Assembly: GCA_030040865.1 (NCBI GenBank)
Contig: JASHSX010000159.1
Location: 1-20,616 of the forward strand
From: Thermoplasmata archaeon
GTDB lineage: Archaea; Thermoplasmatota; Thermoplasmata; Lutacidiplasmatales; UBA184
Length of the DNA: 20,616 nt
Direction: 5' to 3'
Shown: positions 6,939 to 13,654 of the stretch, in pieces
Layout of the letters: each line of letters begins with the position of its first letter
Position numbering within the stretch: the first letter of the stretch is position 1
Notes under the pieces: generated by a model
What the model saw: the letters and a program-made list of their open reading frames with translations, nothing else
Database searches by the model: none
Told to the model about the DNA's origin: nothing
Position numbers and translations under genes: made by a program

Positions 6939-8422
6939 CCGCCCGGTCGGACGCGGTCCAGTCCGTCGACGAGCGCACCGGGAAGTTCGTCGATCGCGTC
7001 CGTGGCCACAAGGCCGAAACCGCGCCGTGCCGCCGCGCGGATCCCGGCCTCCCCGGTCCACCAGGTGCCGAGACGAGCGGCGGCCCACGGGGAGAGCCCC
7101 TGGGCGAGCAGCGCCGCGACCACGCCGCCCAGCACGTCGCCCATGCCGCCGACCGTCATCGCCGGGTGATGGTGGGCGTTCTCCAGCACAGCGTCCCCGT
7201 CGGAGAGGAGATCGACGGGTCCCTTGACGATCAGGAACACCCGCCGCGCGGCGGCCGCCTGCCGGGCGGCCGAACGGTTCTCGTCGGGCGAGCCGGCCGA
7301 GGGGCCACCGAAGTACCGGACGAACTCCCCGAAGTTCGGCGTCGCGAAGAGGGTCCGAGGGGCCGTCGCCGTCTCGGCCGTCGGGAGAGCGGCGAGTCCG
7401 TCCGCGTCGACGACGAGCGGGACCGTAGAGGGGATCCCCGTCTCGACCCGGGACAGCGCCTCGACGGTCCCGGGATCGGTTCCCGCGCCCATGCCGACCA
7501 GTACCGCCGAAGGGTGGGCGGCCCGGACGAAGTCGAGGATCCCCTCGGCATCGTCGGGACGGAACCTCGATGCCCCGTGAGCCTCCACGACCAGGTTCGG
7601 GCTGAACGACTGGACCCGCTCCGCGGCTCCGGCAGGAGCGAGCACCGTGACCCGCTCGGCCCCGGACCGTAGCGCGGCGAGGGCCGCGAGCGCCGGGGCG
7701 CCCGCGTACGGACCGCCCCCCACGACGACGACCCGACCGCTGCGACCCCGGGCCCCTCGGCGCTCCGGCGTCGGGAAGAAGAGGAATTCCCCCGGTCCGG
7801 TTCGGGCCCAGGCCTCGCGCGGAATGCCGATGTCCCGGACGGTGACCTCCCCGGCCGTCGCGGGGTCCATCTCGGATTTCGGAGTAGTCAGAGCGACGGT
7901 CCACGTCGGTCGGACCCCCTCGGGATCCCGCGTCCCGGTCGGCAGATCGACCGCGAGCGTGGGGATCCCGCTCTCCCGGATCGCCGCGACCGCCTCGCGG
8001 ATCGGGGACCGGAGCGGGGACGTCTGACCGGTCCCGAGCACCGCGTCGACGACGAGCGCGCTGCCCGCGAGGTCCGCGGGGGTGGGCGGTCCCACGTGGA
8101 CAGGGCATCGCTGCGCGGCGCGCTCGAAGCACCGCAAGGCGGGTCGGGAGCGGATCTCCGACGGTCGTCGCACGATCCAGATCTCGGGGGCATGCCCCCA
8201 TTGGGCGAGATAGTAGGCGGCGCACGTCCCGTCTCCGCCGTTGTTGCCCGTCCCGGCCACGACCGCCACGCGGGCCGGAGCCCGGGGAAGGTGTCGGGTC
8301 GCCTCCTCGGCGACCGCGCGACCGGCGTTCTCCATGAGCGCGTCGACGGTGACGCCGAGGGCGACCGCGTTCTGCTCGACGACCGCCATCTCCTCGGCGG
8401 AGAGCGGTCGGCCGGCCCACAT
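6935..8422 (-). CDS. nnr: Bifunctional NAD(P)HX epimerase/dehydratase
   Basis: Repairs hydrated NADH and NADPH: the N-terminal YjeF-like domain epimerises the hydrate and the C-terminal ribokinase-like domain dehydrates it. It has 495 residues, the normal length of the fused enzyme. N-terminal domain about 1-210 with VVAGTGNNGGDG at 54-65 and VVDAVLGTG at 124-132. C-terminal domain about 225-490 with RVVVVGGGPYAGAPALAA, VVDADGLAAL at 337-346, ATPNFGEF at 360-367 (often TPHxGE) and the catalytic-loop region MTVGGMGDVLGG at 422-433. The ATG is 9 bp after the aIF1A stop with no TATA box between, so it is the downstream gene of an aIF1A-nnr transcript. The 3' end overlaps bud32 by the four bases CTAG. 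Confidence 0.95.
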   Translation of the reverse strand: MWAGRPLSAEEMAVVEQNAVALGVTVDALMENAGRAVAEEATRHLPRAPARVAVVAGTGNNGGDGTCAAYYLAQWGHAPEIWIVRRPSEIRSRPALRCFERAAQRCPVHVGPPTPADLAGSALVVDAVLGTGQTSPLRSPIREAVAAIRESGIPTLAVDLPTGTRDPEGVRPTWTVALTTPKSEMDPATAGEVTVRDIGIPREAWARTGPGEFLFFPTPERRGARGRSGRVVVVGGGPYAGAPALAALAALRSGAERVTVLAPAGAAERVQSFSPNLVVEAHGASRFRPDDAEGILDFVRAAHPSAVLVGMGAGTDPGTVEALSRVETGIPSTVPLVVDADGLAALPTAETATAPRTLFATPNFGEFVRYFGGPSAGSPDENRSAARQAAAARRVFLIVKGPVDLLSDGDAVLENAHHHPAMTVGGMGDVLGGVVAALLAQGLSPWAAARLGTWWTGEAGIRAAARRGFGLVATDAIDELPGALVDGLDRVRPGG

Positions 8423-8431
8423 CGGTCGGCC

Positions 8432-8863
8432 CTACGCCGCCGGGGCCCCGTCGGATTGCGCTTCGGGGGTCGAGAACAGGTTCATCGACGCCGGCAAGAG
8501 GTTCCGTCGGGCCAGGTACTGCGCCTGAGTGCGGCTGTAGCGGAACAGGATGTCCGCCTTGCCCTCCTGGAACCCCCAGGGACGGATCACGAGCAGGTCG
8601 CCCTCACGGATCCACATCTTCTTCTTCATTTTCCCCGTGATCCGTCCCATCCGCGAGGTGTTGTCCTCGCACATCACCCGGATCCGCGCCGCGCCGAGGA
8701 GTTGGCTCGCGATCCCGAAGACCTCGCCGCGGTTCCGACGCGGCAGCGGAAGACGACCGACCTCTTCGCCGCCCTCCACGACCTCGACGGTCGGGGTCGG
8801 CTCCTCCGGGGTCGGCGGGGCGGCCGCCGGAGCATCGGCGTTCGGATGGGGAGTGCCGTCCAC
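8432..8863 (-). CDS. Archaeal translation initiation factor 1A with long N-terminal tail
   Basis: aIF1A binds the A site of the small ribosomal subunit during start-site selection. It has 143 residues, longer than the usual 95-110. The conserved S1-like OB-fold covers about 37-115: LPRRNRGEVFGIA, RIRVMCEDNTSRMGRITGKM, KKMWIREGDLLVIRPW and ADILFRYSRTQAQYL, all close to family consensus. The first 36 residues are a Pro/Ala/Glu-rich tail and the last 20 are a second low-complexity tail. GTG at 8863 is supported by a TATA-like box (CAAATACT) 20 nt upstream, which makes the tail part of the protein. That box lies inside the 3' end of the amidohydrolase gene, which ends 8 bp before the GTG. nnr follows 9 bp downstream. 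Confidence 0.96.
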   Translation of the reverse strand: MDGTPHPNADAPAAAPPTPEEPTPTVEVVEGGEEVGRLPLPRRNRGEVFGIASQLLGAARIRVMCEDNTSRMGRITGKMKKKMWIREGDLLVIRPWGFQEGKADILFRYSRTQAQYLARRNLLPASMNLFSTPEAQSDGAPAA

Positions 8864-8871
8864 GAACGCTC

Positions 8872-9741
8872 TCAGCCGGGCGTAGTATTTGATGACGTGT
8901 CCCTCGGCGGGAAAACGCGACGCGGGTTCGTCTCGAGGATCCGGGTCTGGACCTCCGGCGGGAGACCGAGCGCCCGGAACGCGTCCACGTTCGCGCGGAT
9001 GTCCTTCACCCCGGGACCCGGCCAGTCGGTCCCGAAGAGGACCTTCTCCGCGTCCCGTTCGAGGTGCGGGAAGTATTCGAGGAGCCGCGACGGAGGCACC
9101 CCCGAGACCTCGAGCCAGACGTTGGGGAACCGGCGCGCCAGAAAGACCGCCGTCGACATCCAGATCGGCCGCCCGCCGTGGGCGAGGACGATCGTGAGCT
9201 CCGGGAAGTCGAGCGCGACGTCCTCCACGAACATCGGATCGCTGAACCGGTTCCGGGCCCGCGGGAAGACGGACGTGCCCGTGTGCACGATCACCGGCAT
9301 CCGTTCACGCGCGCACGCGGCGTAGATCGCACGGAGTTGAGGGAGCTCCCCGTCCACGTACGCGTTCGGTCGGAACAGCTGGTGGGGCGGATGGAGTTTC
9401 AGAGCCCGGATCCCGAGCTCCCGGTGCAGCCGCACGATCTCCCGCTCGGGGTCGGGATGGTCGGGTCGTATGCCCCCGACCGCGATGAGACGGTCCGGGT
9501 CGGCCGCGGCGTAGCGGCTCACGAACTCGTTCGACCGCTCGGTGTACCCGATCACCTCGGGCGCGACGTAGTTGACGAGCACCGCGCGCTCGACGCCGCA
9601 CCGGTCCAAGTATTCCAGGAACGCGCCCGGCTCTCCCAGCATCCGGATCGTCGCCGCGTCCTGGGAGGCGATCATCCGGAGGGCGTCGGGGCGCATCTCC
9701 GAGACGAGGTTGACGTGGACGTGGCAGTCGGTGACGCCCAT
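8872..9741 (-). CDS. Amidohydrolase-2 family metal-dependent hydrolase/decarboxylase
   Basis: TIM-barrel metalloenzyme of the amidohydrolase-2 (ACMSD / gamma-resorcylate decarboxylase-like) group, 289 residues. The metal ligands expected of the family are visible: D5-C-H7-V-H9 at the N-terminus, H153 in VIVHTGTS, H188 in LAHGGR and D239 in FGTDWPGPG. KLHPPH at 115-120 follows barrel strand 4. The C-terminus (NTTPG) is polar. ATG 9741 lies 22 nt after the TATA box CTTATATC, so the mRNA is probably leaderless. Its neighbours are translation and repair genes and give no pathway. The reaction (hydrolysis of an amide or lactone, or decarboxylation of an aromatic acid) cannot be chosen from sequence. 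Confidence 0.88.
   Translation of the reverse strand: MGVTDCHVHVNLVSEMRPDALRMIASQDAATIRMLGEPGAFLEYLDRCGVERAVLVNYVAPEVIGYTERSNEFVSRYAAADPDRLIAVGGIRPDHPDPEREIVRLHRELGIRALKLHPPHQLFRPNAYVDGELPQLRAIYAACARERMPVIVHTGTSVFPRARNRFSDPMFVEDVALDFPELTIVLAHGGRPIWMSTAVFLARRFPNVWLEVSGVPPSRLLEYFPHLERDAEKVLFGTDWPGPGVKDIRANVDAFRALGLPPEVQTRILETNPRRVFPPRDTSSNTTPG
8884..8891 (-). promoter_or_regulatory. TATA-like box for aIF1A, inside the amidohydrolase gene end
   Basis: Minus-strand CAAATACT, ending 20 nt before the GTG at 8863. It gives aIF1A-nnr its own promoter within the coding sequence of the gene before it. Confidence 0.5.
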
Positions 9742-9763
9742 CGGCGCCGGTGACGGACGGCCC

Positions 9764-9771
9764 GATATAAG
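9764..9771 (-). promoter_or_regulatory. TATA box for the amidohydrolase gene
   Basis: Minus-strand CTTATATC, 22 nt before the ATG at 9741, in the 89-bp spacer shared with the divergent PH-domain gene. Confidence 0.65.
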
Positions 9772-9800
9772 CCGCGGCGAACGGTGACTCGGAACGAGGG

Positions 9801-9806
9801 TTTATC
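9801..9806 (+). promoter_or_regulatory. TATA box for PH-domain gene
   Basis: GGTTTATCC with TTTATC ending 24 nt before the ATG at 9831. It is about 30 bp from the divergent amidohydrolase box, so the two promoters are packed back to back. Confidence 0.6.
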
Positions 9807-9830
9807 CCTCCGCGCGGGTGCTCGGGAACC

Positions 9831-10448
9831 ATGGCCGCCGCTGCGACGCCCGCGAGCCCCCCGACGACCCCGCGGCCGATGCCGAGACTACTGAAGGCCA
9901 CGTACCTCGGGGACCAGGAGTACTTGCTCGAGGAGACCCGGGCGACGAAGTTGTTCTACTTCCCGGGACCGATCCTGTGGATCCTGATCACCGGCGTGCT
10001 GGCCCTCCTCTCGGCCGCGGATTGGCAGGGGTGGAGCTTCGCGAGCGCCTTCGGCTGGAACTCGGTGATCAGCGGGTTCGCCGGACTCACCCATATCAGC
10101 ACGTCCACCGCCGAGTGGTTCACGCTCTTCTTCGCGTTCCTCGTCTTCCTCGGATTCCTCCGTCTCGCGGTCCGGTACGTGCGATGGGTCCGAACGGTCT
10201 ACGCGATCACCTCGCGCCGGGTGATCGTGCAGCGCGGTATCCTGGGGAAGGACTTCGACGAGATCCCGGTCCAGCAGGTCCGCGGCGTCGACGTCCACCA
10301 GTCGCTCGGCCAGCGCATCCTCGGCTACGGGACCGTGCGCGTGAGCTCCGAGGGCGGGACCAAACTCGGCAACGAGGACTGGAAGGGGATCCCGAAGCCG
10401 TTCCGGTTCCAGAAGCTGATCGAGAACGCCACGCAGAGCGCGCACTAG
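9831..10448 (+). CDS. Membrane protein with bacterial-type PH domain (YdbS/YdbT-like)
   Basis: Membrane-anchored protein of 205 residues. The first 20 residues are Ala/Pro-rich. Two hydrophobic segments lie at about 42-62 and 96-117. A bPH2 domain fills about 120-198: YAITSRRVIVQRGILGKDF, EIPVQQVRGVDVHQSLGQR, ILGYGTVRVSSEGG, all typical of the YdbS/YdbT family. These proteins are widespread, and their cellular role is mostly unknown; membrane stress or envelope upkeep is often suggested. ATG is 24 nt after TTTATC. FixC follows on the same strand after 85 bp with its own TATA box and a GC hairpin between them, so they are separate transcripts and there is no sign of a shared function. Confidence 0.88.
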   Translation: MAAAATPASPPTTPRPMPRLLKATYLGDQEYLLEETRATKLFYFPGPILWILITGVLALLSAADWQGWSFASAFGWNSVISGFAGLTHISTSTAEWFTLFFAFLVFLGFLRLAVRYVRWVRTVYAITSRRVIVQRGILGKDFDEIPVQQVRGVDVHQSLGQRILGYGTVRVSSEGGTKLGNEDWKGIPKPFRFQKLIENATQSAH

Positions 10449-10460
10449 GCGGGTCGGGCC

Positions 10461-10491
10461 CGCCGCCGCGAACCGGCCGCCCCCGGCGGCG
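10461..10491. terminator. GC hairpin after PH-domain gene
   Basis: Arms CGCCGCCG (10461-10468) and CGGCGGCG (10484-10491) around a 15-base loop, 12 bp after the stop codon. No T-run follows, so termination is only a guess. Confidence 0.25.
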
Positions 10492-10500
10492 CGCGCACCG

Positions 10501-10508
10501 TTAAATTC
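10501..10508 (+). promoter_or_regulatory. TATA box for fixC
   Basis: TTAAATTC, one of the clearest AT-rich words in the window, ends 25 nt before the ATG at 10534. Confidence 0.65.
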
Positions 10509-10533
10509 GACCCCCTACCTCGGCCCATCCGCG

Positions 10534-11835
10534 ATGGGCGACGACTTCGACGCGATCGTGGTCGGCGCCGGCATGGCCGGATGCGCCGCCGCGATCCGTC
10601 TCGCCCAGGGCGGCGCGAACGTTCTCCTGCTCGAGCGAGGGGCGGAGCCGGGCACGAAGAACCTCTCGGGGGGGGTTCTGTGGGGCCACGACCTCGACCG
10701 GATCCTCCCGAACTGGAGCCGCGAGATGCCGGTCGAGCGGCACATCGTCCGGAAGCGGTTCGGGTTCCTCACGCCGGGCAGCTCGCTCTCCTTCGACTTC
10801 GAGGACGGCGCGTGGCGGAAGGAGCCGTACGTCGCCCACTCCGTCCTGCGCGCGCGCACCGACGCCTGGCTCGCGAAGCAGGCCGAGGCCGCGGGGGCGA
10901 CGGTCGTCCCGTCCGTCCCGGTCGAGCGCCTCCACTGGGAGGGGAGCCGAGTGCACGGCATCGTCCAGGGCGGCGAGACGATGACCGCGCCCGTCACGAT
11001 CGTGGCGGACGGCGCGAACTCCCGGCTGTCGCTCGGGACGCCGATCCGCCCGAACCCCCGGCTCGACGCCAACGCGACCGAGCTCGGCATCAAGGAGGTC
11101 TACCGGCTCGACGCCGGGACGATCGAGGAACGGTTCCAGGTCGGACCGGGCGAAGGGCACGCCGAGGAGTGGGTCACCGGGATCTTCCCGTTCGGCGTGA
11201 TGGGCGGGGGGTTCCTGTACACGAACGCCGACTCGATCTCGGTCGGGCTGATCCTGCGCCTGGGATCGCTCTACGGCCGCAACGCCTACTCCCAGGAGCT
11301 CATCGAGGAGTTCAAGCTCCATCCGACGATCGCCGCCCGGCTCAAGGGCGCTGAGCTCGTCGAGTACGGGGCGAAACTGATCAGTTCGGGCTGGGCGAGC
11401 CGCCCGGCCGCCTTCCACGGCGACGGGTGGATGATCGCGGGGGACGCCGCCGGCTTCGTCTTCTCGAACGGGATCGTGATCCAGGGGATGAACTACGCCG
11501 TGCGTTCCGGACTCGAGGCGGCCGAGGTGGCCCTGCACGCGCGGGAGACGCACGACGCGAGCGCGGCCCGGCTCGCCGAGTACGACCGGAGGCTCGAGTC
11601 GACCGGTCTGCTCGGCGACTTCCGCGACTTCGAACGGATGGACCGGGTGAAATGGAATCCCCGGTACTACACCGCCTACCCGCGATTCGCCATGGAGCTG
11701 TTCCACGCGATGATGACCGAGACCGGTCGGCCGAAGGTCCCGGTGCGCCGGCTGCTCCGCGAGGCCCAGAAGGCGGCGGGTATCCCGACCGCGATCGCCC
11801 TGCGCGACGGGATCTCGATGATCCGGGACCTGTAA
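10534..11835 (+). CDS. fixC: Electron-transfer-flavoprotein:quinone oxidoreductase, FixC type
   Basis: FAD enzyme that takes electrons from EtfAB and reduces quinone at the membrane. It has 433 residues, the normal FixC length. The FAD dinucleotide fold is at the N-terminus (VVGAGMAGCAAA at 10-20, acidic E34 closing the fold). The FixC/geranylgeranyl-reductase signature PGTKNLSGGVLWGHDL follows at 39-54, the form typical of FixC. The second FAD motif GWMIAGDAAGFV lies around 298-310, and a hydrophobic quinone-facing stretch precedes it. No 4Fe-4S domain is fused, and no fixX gene follows. The etfAB operon lies just beyond on the opposite strand, 53 bp away end to end, supporting the ETF partner. 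A geranylgeranyl reductase (lipid synthesis) is the alternative, less likely from the N-terminal signature. Confidence 0.88.
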   Translation: MGDDFDAIVVGAGMAGCAAAIRLAQGGANVLLLERGAEPGTKNLSGGVLWGHDLDRILPNWSREMPVERHIVRKRFGFLTPGSSLSFDFEDGAWRKEPYVAHSVLRARTDAWLAKQAEAAGATVVPSVPVERLHWEGSRVHGIVQGGETMTAPVTIVADGANSRLSLGTPIRPNPRLDANATELGIKEVYRLDAGTIEERFQVGPGEGHAEEWVTGIFPFGVMGGGFLYTNADSISVGLILRLGSLYGRNAYSQELIEEFKLHPTIAARLKGAELVEYGAKLISSGWASRPAAFHGDGWMIAGDAAGFVFSNGIVIQGMNYAVRSGLEAAEVALHARETHDASAARLAEYDRRLESTGLLGDFRDFERMDRVKWNPRYYTAYPRFAMELFHAMMTETGRPKVPVRRLLREAQKAAGIPTAIALRDGISMIRDL

Positions 11836-11841
11836 CTCGGG

Positions 11842-11864
11842 TCCCCCTCGCGCCGCGCGGGGGA
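11842..11864. terminator. Hairpin between convergent fixC and etfA
   Basis: TCCCCC pairs with GGGGGA, extended by three more pairs after one mismatch, with a 3-base loop. It sits 6 bp after the fixC stop in a 53-bp convergent spacer, where it could slow polymerase from either side. No T-run is present. Confidence 0.4.
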
Positions 11865-11888
11865 GTCGCCCCGGTGACTTCGGTCCGA

Positions 11889-12869
11889 CTAGCCCGAGCC
11901 CCGGACCCGGCGTACCTCGGCGGTCAGGGCCGGCACGATCTGGAAGAGGTCCCCGACGATCCCGTAGTCCGCGACCTTGAAGATCGGTGCCGAGGCGTCG
12001 GAGTTGATCGCGACGATGACGCGCGAGCTCACCATCCCGACGATATGCTGGATCGCCCCGGAGATCCCCACGGCGATGTACAGCTGCGGCGAGACCGCCT
12101 TGCCCGTCTGTCCGACCTGGAACGACGTCGGCCGCCATCCCGCGTCGGTGACCGCCCGGGACGCTCCGACCGCCGCGCCGAGAGAGGCGGCGAGATCCTC
12201 CACGAGGCGGAAGTTCTCGGGCGTCCGCACGCCCCGTCCGCCCGAGACGACGATCGAGGCGTCCCCGAGGGCCGGACCGGCTCCGCTCCCGATCGGCTCG
12301 ACGGAGTTCCGGTGCGGGGCGAGGAGGACCGGCGGCACGGCGAGCCCCGAGAGCGTCTCGACCGAGGGCTCGACCGGCGCGTCGGTCGCGGGCGAGAACG
12401 CGTGCGGGCGCAGCGCGATCACGGCGCGGTCGCCGCCCAGCGTGCGGGTCTCCGTCGCCCGGCCCCCAAAGAGGGGCCGACGAACGTGCAGGCCGGACCC
12501 GTCGCGCACCACCTGGGTCACGCCGGAGGCGGCGGCCGCCTTCCATCGGACCGCGACCCGCCCGGTCAGGTCCCGTCCCCAGGAGGTTCCCGCGAGGACG
12601 ATCACCGATGCGTGGGCCGCTTCCGCAGCGGCGACGACCCCCACGGCCGCCGCGGCGGGGTATTCGTCAGGAACCCCGTCGGCGACGTAGAGTCGGCCGA
12701 TCCCGAGCTTGCCGAGCTCGGGGGCCAGGGAGGCCGAGCTCGCCCCGAGGGCGACGGCGACCGTCGGGTCGGCCCCGGCGAGCTGCCGGCCGACGGCGCC
12801 CGCCTCGCGGCTCCCCTCCGAGAGGCGAGGCCCGCGCGCCTCGGCCACGACCAGGACCGGGCCGGTCAC
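11889..12869 (-). CDS. etfA: Electron transfer flavoprotein alpha subunit
   Basis: FAD-carrying subunit of the ETF heterodimer that collects electrons from acyl-CoA dehydrogenases. It has 326 residues, typical length. The N-terminal nucleotide-like domain covers about 1-190 and the C-terminal FAD domain about 200-322, with VVSGGRGVRTPENF at 207-220, TSFQVGQTGKAVSPQLYIA at 248-266, GISGAIQH at 268-275, VAINSDASAPIF at 286-297 and DYGIVGDLFQIVP at 301-313. The start is the GTG at 12869, which overlaps the etfB stop as GTGA (4 bp), a sign of translational coupling. The open frame extends upstream without family resemblance. The third gene of the dehydrogenase 2-etfB-etfA operon. Confidence 0.96.
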   Translation of the reverse strand: MTGPVLVVAEARGPRLSEGSREAGAVGRQLAGADPTVAVALGASSASLAPELGKLGIGRLYVADGVPDEYPAAAAVGVVAAAEAAHASVIVLAGTSWGRDLTGRVAVRWKAAAASGVTQVVRDGSGLHVRRPLFGGRATETRTLGGDRAVIALRPHAFSPATDAPVEPSVETLSGLAVPPVLLAPHRNSVEPIGSGAGPALGDASIVVSGGRGVRTPENFRLVEDLAASLGAAVGASRAVTDAGWRPTSFQVGQTGKAVSPQLYIAVGISGAIQHIVGMVSSRVIVAINSDASAPIFKVADYGIVGDLFQIVPALTAEVRRVRGSG

Positions 12870-13642
12870 GGGAACACTTTCGCCTCCTCGCGGAGTAGCT
12901 TCACGAGCTTCTGGGCCGCTTCCTCGGGGGTCTTGTAGTCGATCATCCTCGCGCCCGTGCGAGGGGCGGGCAGCTCGAACTTCTCCGGCACCCCTCCGGG
13001 TCCGGGGTCCGCGGCCGCCGGTGCCTTCGCGATCGGCGCCTTCCGGGACTTGAGGATGTTCGGGAGCTTCGCCGTACGAGGGTCGTTCCACGCCTGCTGG
13101 AGGCCGATCACGCACGGGGTCGGGGTCTCCCACCTCTCGAGCCCGCCTTCGGTCGGTCGATCGAGCGAGAACCGGGAGCGGCCGGCGTCCCATCGGAGGT
13201 TCACGGCGAAGCCGAAATCCGGAACGCCGAGGAGCTCGCCGAGCGCGGCCGGCACGAGACCGGCCTCGTCGTCACCGGCCTGCTTGCCGCAGAGGACCAG
13301 ATCCGGCGGCGGCGACCCGAGAGCCCCCGCGAGCGAGCGGGCGACCGCGAGAGGATCGAGCGGCGTCCCGGCCGGGGTCTCGACCCACGTCGCCCGGTCG
13401 CAGCCCAACGCAAGGGAGGCACGGAGGACCTCCTCGGTCCGCGTCGCCGGTCCGACGGAGATCGCGTGCACGCTCGAGCCGGGGATCGCGTCCCGGAGCA
13501 GGAGGGCCTGCTCCACGGCGGACTCGTCGTACCCCGCGAGGACGAACTTGACGCCCTCGGGGTCGAACGACGTGCCGCCGGCACCGACCCGGAGCCGGGT
13601 CTCGGCCTCCGGAACCGGCTTCACCGCGACGACGATCTGCAC
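12866..13642 (-). CDS. etfB: Electron transfer flavoprotein beta subunit
   Basis: Beta subunit of ETF, which binds AMP (in the non-bifurcating type) and docks on the dehydrogenases. It has 258 residues. The start reads MQIVVAVKPVPEAETRLRV, with VKFVLAGYDESAVEQALLL at 31-49, HAISVGPATRTEEVLR at 59-74, CGKQAGDDEAGLVPAALGE at 117-135, and the late family block TPCVIGLQQAWNDPRTAKLP at 174-193. The C-terminal tail contains an extra Ala/Pro-rich linker. GTG start is 12 bp after the stop of acyl-CoA dehydrogenase 2 with no TATA box between. I cannot tell from sequence alone whether this ETF is a plain or an electron-bifurcating type; the nearby FixC and two ordinary dehydrogenases favour plain. Confidence 0.95.
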   Translation of the reverse strand: MQIVVAVKPVPEAETRLRVGAGGTSFDPEGVKFVLAGYDESAVEQALLLRDAIPGSSVHAISVGPATRTEEVLRASLALGCDRATWVETPAGTPLDPLAVARSLAGALGSPPPDLVLCGKQAGDDEAGLVPAALGELLGVPDFGFAVNLRWDAGRSRFSLDRPTEGGLERWETPTPCVIGLQQAWNDPRTAKLPNILKSRKAPIAKAPAAADPGPGGVPEKFELPAPRTGARMIDYKTPEEAAQKLVKLLREEAKVFP

Positions 13643-13654
13643 CGGGCCCCCGGC

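Noticed and set aside
10534..11835. Geranylgeranyl reductase of archaeal lipid synthesis
   Set aside because: The families are related, but PGTKNLSGGVLWGH is the FixC form and the etfAB operon is adjacent. Kept only as an alternative.
10501..12546. Very long minus-strand open frame opposite fixC
   Set aside because: Shadow of a GC-rich coding strand: it runs antisense to fixC, has no domain resemblance and is dominated by Arg, Gly, Pro and Asp. The same applies to the long antisense frames at 1384-2820 (+), 6168-8420 (-), 13272-15638 (-) and 13466-15673 (+).
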